The notes beneath the pieces were generated by a model. The model did not search any database, had not been told where the DNA came from, and worked only from the letters and a program-made list of their open reading frames with translations. A DNA stretch of 64,000 nucleotides. It comes from Actinophytocola sp036555685 (lineage in GTDB: Bacteria > Actinomycetota > Actinomycetes > Mycobacteriales > Pseudonocardiaceae). Within the stretch, counting starts at the first letter, position 1; each line of letters starts with the position of its first letter. The position numbers were made by a program, and so were the translations under genes. The DNA is taken from contig NZ_DATBKY010000229.1 of the NCBI RefSeq assembly GCF_036555685.1, positions 1 through 64,000 on the forward strand, read 5' to 3'. Of this stretch, positions 59,070-64,000 are shown piece by piece.

Positions 59070-61064
59070 ATGACCACTCCGAGACTGCTCTCCAATCGGT
59101 ACGAGCTGGGCGAGGTGCTCGGCTACGGTGGCATGTCCGAGGTCCACCGTGGTCGGGACGTCCGCCTCGGCCGGGACGTCGCCGTCAAGGTGCTGCGTGC
59201 CGATCTCGCCCGCGACCCTCAGTTCCAGGAGCGGTTCCGGCGCGAGGCGCAGAACGCGGCGGCGCTGAACCACCCGGCGATCGTCGCGGTGTACGACACC
59301 GGCGAGACGAGAACAGAAAACGGCCCGCTGCCCTACATCGTCATGGAGTACGTGGACGGGCGGACGCTGCGCGACATCGTCAAGACCGAGGGCCCGCTGC
59401 CCGGTCAGCGCGCGATGGAGATCATGGCCGACGTCTGCGCGGCACTGGACTTCTCCCACCGGCACGGCATCGTGCACCGGGACGTCAAGCCGGCCAACGT
59501 GATGATCACCCGGACCGGTGCGGTCAAGGTGATGGACTTCGGCATCGCGCGCGCGGTCGCGGACGGCCAGGCCGCCGTGACGCAGACCGCCGCCGTGATA
59601 GGGACCGCCCAGTACCTGTCTCCCGAGCAGGCCCGCGGCGAGGCGGTCGACGCGCGCAGCGACGTCTACGCCGCCGGCTGCGTGCTGTTCGAGCTGCTCA
59701 CCGGCGAGCCGCCGTTCACCGGTGACTCCCCGGTCGCGGTGGCCTACCAGCACGTCCGGGAGGACCCGAAGCCGCCGTCGGCGCTCAACGGGCGGGTCTC
59801 GCCCGCGCTCGACGCGATCGTGCTGAAGGCGATGTCGAAGGGCGCGCCGAACCGGTACCAGTCGGCCGCGGAGATGCGCACGGACCTGGTGCGTGTGCTG
59901 TCCAACCAGCGCCCGCTCGCGCCGATGGTGATGACCGACGACGAGCGCACCACGATCATGTCGCAGGGCCGCCAGCCCGAGCCGACCCGCGGCCGGCACC
60001 GCCCGGCGGCGCTCGCGAACGACTACGACGACTACGACCCGTACGAGGACGAGGAGGAGGAGCGCCGGCGCCGGCGGAAGAAGGGCTGGATCATCGCCCT
60101 GGTCGCCGTGCTCGCGCTCGCGCTGATCGGGTTCATCGCGTGGCTGATGGGCACGGTGTTCTCCTCCGACCCGGTGACCGACGAGGTCGTCGTGCCGAAC
60201 GTGGTCGGCAGGCTCGCCGAGGACGCCCAGCGCACGCTCACCGACCAGGGCTTCGAGGTGGCGCTGGAGCCCGTGCCGTGCCAGGCCTCGCCGGACGGCA
60301 AGCCCGGCAAGTGCGGCCCGGACAGCATCGGCAAGGTCATCGACTCGAACCCGAAGGCGGGCGAGAAGATGAAGAAGTCCGACCGCCTCACGCTGCTCGT
60401 CGGCGCGCCCGCGGAGAAGGTCAACGTGCCGGACGTGCGCGGCCGCTCCACGGACGAGGCCCGCCAGATCCTCAAGGACGAGGGCCTCGCGGTGGCGCCG
60501 CAGACGCGGGAGGAGGAGACCGACGACCCGAACCTGGTCGGCAAGGTGATCGACACCGACCCGACCGCCGGGCAGCCGGTGTCCAAGGGCAGCCCCGTAA
60601 AGCTGATCGTCGGCAAGGAGAAGCCGCAGGTCAACGTGCCGGACCAGACCGGCCAGAACGTCGACGCGGCCCGCGCCAACCTCGAAGGCCTCGGCTTCAA
60701 GGTCGAGGTCAACGACGTGGACTCCGACCAGCCCAAGGGCACGGTCGTCGACCAGGACCCGAAGAACGAGGATGCGGATCCGGGCTCGACGGTCACCCTC
60801 GACGTGTCGAAGGGGCAGGACCAGAACAAGTTCACGATGCCGAACATCATCGGCCAGACGCCGCAGGAGGCCGAGCAGGCACTGCGTGCCCGCGGCTGGA
60901 CCGGCCAGTTCGACATCAAGGACGGCCAGACGAACGACCCGAACGAGTTCGGCCGGATCGTCGACGCCCAGTTCGGTGAGGGACAGCAGATCGACAAGGA
61001 CGAGGAGATCGGCATCACGGTCGCGACCGAGCTGAACCCGGGTGGCGGCGGAGGCGGAGGCTGA
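59070..61064 (+). CDS. pknB: PknB: membrane Ser/Thr kinase with four PASTA domains
   Basis: A 664-residue kinase that senses peptidoglycan precursors. K40, catalytic D138 (HRDVKPAN), DFG 156-158 and activation-loop TQTAAVIGTAQYLSPE (T172, T174 as in M. tuberculosis) are intact. A helix at about 337-360 leads to four PASTA repeats (about 368-660; VPNVVGRLAEDAQ, VPDVRGRSTDEAR, VPDQTGQNVDAAR and MPNIIGQTPQEAE). ATG 59070 is 85 bp after pknA, so it may have its own promoter. Confidence 0.97.
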   Translation: MTTPRLLSNRYELGEVLGYGGMSEVHRGRDVRLGRDVAVKVLRADLARDPQFQERFRREAQNAAALNHPAIVAVYDTGETRTENGPLPYIVMEYVDGRTLRDIVKTEGPLPGQRAMEIMADVCAALDFSHRHGIVHRDVKPANVMITRTGAVKVMDFGIARAVADGQAAVTQTAAVIGTAQYLSPEQARGEAVDARSDVYAAGCVLFELLTGEPPFTGDSPVAVAYQHVREDPKPPSALNGRVSPALDAIVLKAMSKGAPNRYQSAAEMRTDLVRVLSNQRPLAPMVMTDDERTTIMSQGRQPEPTRGRHRPAALANDYDDYDPYEDEEEERRRRRKKGWIIALVAVLALALIGFIAWLMGTVFSSDPVTDEVVVPNVVGRLAEDAQRTLTDQGFEVALEPVPCQASPDGKPGKCGPDSIGKVIDSNPKAGEKMKKSDRLTLLVGAPAEKVNVPDVRGRSTDEARQILKDEGLAVAPQTREEETDDPNLVGKVIDTDPTAGQPVSKGSPVKLIVGKEKPQVNVPDQTGQNVDAARANLEGLGFKVEVNDVDSDQPKGTVVDQDPKNEDADPGSTVTLDVSKGQDQNKFTMPNIIGQTPQEAEQALRARGWTGQFDIKDGQTNDPNEFGRIVDAQFGEGQQIDKDEEIGITVATELNPGGGGGGG

Positions 61065-61066
61065 GC

Positions 61067-62107
61067 ATGCGGACCGCGGTCGTCGGTGCTGGCGTGATCG
61101 GCCTGGCGACCGCGGACGCGCTCGCGCGGCGCGGTGCCGAGGTCGTGTGCCTCGAGGCCGGCGTGCCGATGGCGGCCCGGTCGACCGGCAGCTCGCGGAT
61201 CTTCCGGCTGGCACACGCGGATCCGGCGCTCGTCGCGTTCGCGGCGTCGGCGCGCGAGCTGTGGGCGTCGTGGTCCGAACGCGCGGGCGCACCGCTCGTC
61301 GGCTCGGAGGGCGGGGTGCTCACCGGCCCGCCCGCGCGGGACTGGTCGGCCGCCATGGCCGCGGCGGGCGCTGACCACTCGCTTGTGGACGACCCCGCAT
61401 CGCTGGGCCTGCCGGCGTCCACTGTGGCCGGTCCGGCGCTGTTGGACCCGGCGGCCGGCGTGATCGACGTCCCGGCGACGGGTGCCTTCCTCCAGTCGGT
61501 CGTCGGGCCCGCGTTGCGGCCCGGCTACGTGCACCGGCTCGAGGTGTCGGACTCCGGCGTGACGCTGCACAGCTCGGCCGGCCCGGTCTCGGCGGACCGC
61601 GTGGTGATCGCCGCCGGGCGTGGGACCTGGCAGCTCGCCGCACAGGTCGGCATCTACGTGCCGACCGCGCTGGCCCACCACGTGCGCTTCACGTTCCGGC
61701 TCAAGGACCCGCGGGCGCGGCCGCCGTGCTGGATGGACCGGACGCAGACGTGGCGGCCGGGGTTCACCACGTACCAGCAACTGGCGGGCCCCGGCCGGTG
61801 GGCGGTCGGCGCGACGCTGCCGGACGAGGACGCGGCGTGGGAACGCGGCCGGGCGGCGGTGACCGCGCGGTCGCGGGACCTGGTGCGGGCGTACGCGCGC
61901 GAGGTCCTGGCAGGCGTCGAGGACGAGATCGTCGAGGAGGTCTACTGCGATTTCCCACCGGCCCTCGGCGACGGCATCCACGTGGCCGGCGCGGGCCCGG
62001 TGACCGCCCTGTGGGGCGACAACCTCTTCAAGCACGCCCCGGCGATCGGCGCCTCGCTCGCGACCGCACTCCTCGAGGACACGGTCCCGGACATCCCACC
62101 GGCCTAG
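61067..62107 (+). CDS. FAD-dependent oxidoreductase (DAO / sarcosine-oxidase type)
   Basis: A 346-residue flavoprotein: GAGVIGLATADAL is the FAD dinucleotide site, and EAGVPMAARSTGSSRIFR, VIAAGRGTW and a C-terminal GDGIHVAGAGPVTALWGDNLFK complete the DAO fold. It oxidises amines or amino acids. It starts two bases after pknB, so it is co-transcribed. Its stop (TAG) and the converging pabA stop share CTAG. Confidence 0.88.
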   Translation: MRTAVVGAGVIGLATADALARRGAEVVCLEAGVPMAARSTGSSRIFRLAHADPALVAFAASARELWASWSERAGAPLVGSEGGVLTGPPARDWSAAMAAAGADHSLVDDPASLGLPASTVAGPALLDPAAGVIDVPATGAFLQSVVGPALRPGYVHRLEVSDSGVTLHSSAGPVSADRVVIAAGRGTWQLAAQVGIYVPTALAHHVRFTFRLKDPRARPPCWMDRTQTWRPGFTTYQQLAGPGRWAVGATLPDEDAAWERGRAAVTARSRDLVRAYAREVLAGVEDEIVEEVYCDFPPALGDGIHVAGAGPVTALWGDNLFKHAPAIGASLATALLEDTVPDIPPA

Positions 62108-62760
62108 GTGGTCGCCGCGGCGGCTTCGGCCAGGGTGCGCATCTGGTCGGTCAGTTCGGTCACCCGGGTCTCCGGGACCGGGTGACCGCAGGCCGCCAGC
62201 CAGTTGGCGAGCATCCGGTGGCCGCCTTCAGTCAGCACCGACTCCGGATGGAACTGGACGCCCTCGACCGGGAGCTCGCGGTGGCGCATCGCCATCACGA
62301 TGCCGGTCTCCGTCTTCCCCGTGACCTCGAAGTCGGCGGGAATCGTCTCCGCCAGGACGGTCAGGGAGTGGTAGCGGGTCGCGGTGAACGGGTCCGGCAG
62401 GCCGGCCAGCACGCCCACGCCCTCGTGGTGCACCCGGCTCGTCTTGCCGTGCAACAACTCCGGCGCCCGGTCCACGACCGCGCCCCACGCCGCGCCGATC
62501 GCCTGGTGGCCGAGGCACACGCCGAGCACCGGCACACCCGCGTCCGCACACCGCCGGACGACGTCGATGCTCGAGCCCGCGCGCTCGGGCGTGCTCGGGC
62601 CGGGGCTGATCAGTACGCCGTCGAAGCCGTCCAGCGCGTCGGGCACGGTGAGCGCGTCGTCGTCGTTGCGCCGGACCACGCACTCGGCCCCGAGCTGGGC
62701 CAGGTACTGCACGAGGTTGTAGACGAAGCTGTCGTAGTTGTCGACCACCAGCACCCGCAT
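62104..62760 (-). CDS. pabA: Glutamine amidotransferase component of anthranilate/aminodeoxychorismate synthase
   Basis: A 218-residue class I glutaminase: VDNYDSFVYNLVQYL, ISPGPSTPE, the cysteine motif GVCLGHQAIG, and VQFHPESVLTEGG with the His-Glu pair. It supplies ammonia for p-aminobenzoate or anthranilate synthesis. In mycobacteria the same gene, named trpG, flanks pknB. The partner synthase is not in the window. ATG 62760; the open frame extends upstream without family sequence. Confidence 0.92.
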   Translation of the reverse strand: MRVLVVDNYDSFVYNLVQYLAQLGAECVVRRNDDDALTVPDALDGFDGVLISPGPSTPERAGSSIDVVRRCADAGVPVLGVCLGHQAIGAAWGAVVDRAPELLHGKTSRVHHEGVGVLAGLPDPFTATRYHSLTVLAETIPADFEVTGKTETGIVMAMRHRELPVEGVQFHPESVLTEGGHRMLANWLAACGHPVPETRVTELTDQMRTLAEAAAATT

Positions 62761-62789
62761 GCCTGACAACCTACCGGCCGCGCTCGCCG

Positions 62790-62945
62790 CTACTGCACGT
62801 CCACGTGGTTGAACGGCAGCAAGGGCTCCAGCCACGGGAAGACAACGAACATCAGCAGCGCCACGAACCCGAGCGCGAGGACGATCGCGAGCGTCGCGCG
62901 GATCGCGACCGGGCCCGGCAGGTGCCGCCAGATCCAGGCGTACAT
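62790..62945 (-). CDS. Fifty-one-residue membrane protein coupled to the sortase
   Basis: Starts MYAWIWRHLPGP, one long hydrophobic helix (about 17-42), then FNHVDVQ. Its ATG overlaps the sortase stop by one base (TGATG), so the pair is coupled. Short proteins like this are found beside class E sortases and crgA in actinobacteria. Function unknown. Confidence 0.75.
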   Translation of the reverse strand: MYAWIWRHLPGPVAIRATLAIVLALGFVALLMFVVFPWLEPLLPFNHVDVQ

Positions 62946-63853
62946 CAGACGGTCTCCTCGAGCTCCGGCGGCCGCTCGTTGGGCTTCTTCGCGTCCTTCG
63001 CCCACTGCTTGGTCAGCACCGCGTGGACGATCAGCCGCTCCTTGTCGGAGAAGCGCGGGTGGCACGTCGTCAGCGTCATCAGCGAGGCCATCTCACCCTT
63101 GCTGGGCGGGGTGGCACCCTTCGGCGGGACCGGGGCGATGACGCCGCCGTTGGTCGGCAGCACGATCTGCTGGCCGTCGAGGTCCTTGTACGCGCCGCCG
63201 AGCGGGCCGACGCCCTTGCACTTCGGGTCCTTGGCCTTGGTCTGCGCCCAGTCCTGCTTCTCCTCGGCGAGCGGCAGCATCCGGTAGACGAACCAGCTGT
63301 ACTGGGTCTCCACGACGATTGCGTCGCACGACTGGATCAGGTTGATGTCGTTGAACGGGGCCCCCTTGCCGACCCGGTGGCCGGCGACCGCGAAGTTGCC
63401 GGGCTGGCCCGGGTAGGCGGTCTTCGTGTAGTGCCCGGGGCCGATCTCGAGGGACTTCTCGGTGGTCCCCTCGACGATCGTGAAGTGGTAGTCGGCGCCG
63501 AAGGCCGGGATGTACATCTTCGCGAAGCCGTCTCCCTCGCCGAGGCCCTGGAAGTGGTCCTGGCGCTTGGGGTCGGCCGCGGACGGGTCCTGCCACTTGC
63601 TGTCGAGCGCGGTGGTGGCGTCGCTCTGCTTGCCCGCGGAGATGAGGTCGGTCCAGTAGACCTCGTAGACGACGAAGAGCAGCACGATCATGCCGAGGGT
63701 GATCAGCACCTCGCCGGCGTTCCGCACGATGTTGCGGACGCGATCCGGTCGCTCTGCGCTGTAGCTGCCACGTGGGTACGGAGACGGCCTCATGTCGCCC
63801 AGGTCCCCGGAGATCCGGCCTCTGCCGGGACCGAGGTGCTGCACTGTGCCCAC
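62945..63853 (-). CDS. srtE: Class E sortase
   Basis: A 302-residue transpeptidase anchoring surface proteins to peptidoglycan. A membrane helix (about 45-65) precedes the sortase domain. The catalytic histidine is in VAGHRVGKG, the cysteine in TLTTCHPRF with the arginine after it (FSDKERLIV). TLTTC and the LAxTG-directed class are typical of high-GC actinobacteria. The N-terminus may start later at MRPSPYPRG. Divergent from crgA. Confidence 0.93.
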   Translation of the reverse strand: MGTVQHLGPGRGRISGDLGDMRPSPYPRGSYSAERPDRVRNIVRNAGEVLITLGMIVLLFVVYEVYWTDLISAGKQSDATTALDSKWQDPSAADPKRQDHFQGLGEGDGFAKMYIPAFGADYHFTIVEGTTEKSLEIGPGHYTKTAYPGQPGNFAVAGHRVGKGAPFNDINLIQSCDAIVVETQYSWFVYRMLPLAEEKQDWAQTKAKDPKCKGVGPLGGAYKDLDGQQIVLPTNGGVIAPVPPKGATPPSKGEMASLMTLTTCHPRFSDKERLIVHAVLTKQWAKDAKKPNERPPELEETV

Positions 63854-63985
63854 GCGCGCTCCTTCCGGTCCTCGACCTGTCCGTTCGTCGCACTACTCAG
63901 TTACGTTAACGTGTGAAGCAGTGGACGTGTTCAACACGGATACGGTTGCTTTTGCGTTCAAGCTACACGTCAGGTGAGGACGACC

Positions 63986-64000
63986 ATGCCCAAGTCCAAG
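63986..64000 (+). CDS. crgA: CrgA, first five codons only
   Basis: ATG at 63986 follows GGTGAGGACGACC; the visible residues MPKSK are the conserved start of CrgA, the small two-helix division protein that recruits FtsZ/FtsI partners. The rest is beyond the window. Position beside the sortase and pknB fits. Confidence 0.8.

Noticed and set aside
63792..63977. A 61-residue plus-strand ORF before crgA
   Set aside because: Antisense to the sortase N-terminus and without a ribosome site; crgA starts independently at 63986.

Overview
The window is a high-GC actinobacterial chromosome segment, most likely from Pseudonocardiaceae (an Amycolatopsis or Lentzea-like genus). The reasons are codon use with almost universal G/C third positions, many GTG starts with ATGA or GTGA overlaps, and the block fhaA-fhaB-pstP-rodA-pbpA-pknA-pknB followed by pabA, a class E sortase and crgA. 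In actinobacteria this block lies close to oriC, next to tRNA-Leu(CAG), exactly as here, so the right end of the window is origin-proximal. I see no insertion sequence, phage, plasmid gene or CRISPR array.

Layout. 1-4.6 kb (minus strand): a sodium/solute symporter of the acetate/pyruvate type (cut by the left edge), its small membrane partner, a LytTR response regulator preceded by a 14-codon leader ORF, an S49 peptidase and a LytS-type histidine kinase. 4.6-8.5 kb: Fpg/Nei glycosylase, a small membrane protein, an ECF sigma factor fused to its own zinc-finger anti-sigma-like domain, tRNA-Gly(GCC) and msrA. 8.6-25.5 kb (plus strand): a long cell-surface glycan cluster holding two paralogous polytopic membrane proteins that look like GT-C glycosyltransferases, a DPM1/GtrB-like GT2, a methyltransferase, a flippase-like protein, an AlgX/AlgJ-like SGNH protein, two paralogous SHOCT-like membrane proteins, a 1249-residue protein joining two glycosyltransferases and an FkbM methyltransferase, and two acyltransferase-3 proteins. 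25.5-35.4 kb: housekeeping oxidoreductases, a GNAT, a RecB/Cas4-like nuclease, and an OmpR/EnvZ-type two-component operon that begins with two exported proteins. 35.5-41.5 kb: a fused FAD/Fe-S D-lactate-type dehydrogenase and a copper operon (membrane protein, YcnI, CopC, CopD). 41.6-50.3 kb: an APH-fold kinase with an XRE-TPR regulator, two small conserved proteins, a TetR regulator, a D-threonine-aldolase-like PLP enzyme, a sugar-lactone oxidase and small oxidoreductase genes. 50.3-51.4 kb: a gene-free, strand-asymmetric stretch. 51.4-64 kb: tRNA-Leu and the cell-growth/Ser-Thr kinase cluster, ending in the first codons of crgA.

The most unusual signal is a dispersed intergenic element present twice (about 3163-3305 and 35387-35525). 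Each copy carries two Streptomyces/Mycobacterium-type DnaA boxes 19 bp apart and, beside them, an exact spacing match to the RecA-independent DNA-damage promoter (TTGTCR, then the -10 TAnnnT after the fixed N8). A conserved hairpin and an alternating CG tract follow. One copy faces the S49 peptidase gene; the other faces backwards into the end of a histidine kinase gene. A second dispersed hairpin family occurs at about 45.6 kb and 51.3 kb.

Assignments rest on reading motifs and gene order by eye; no database search was run.
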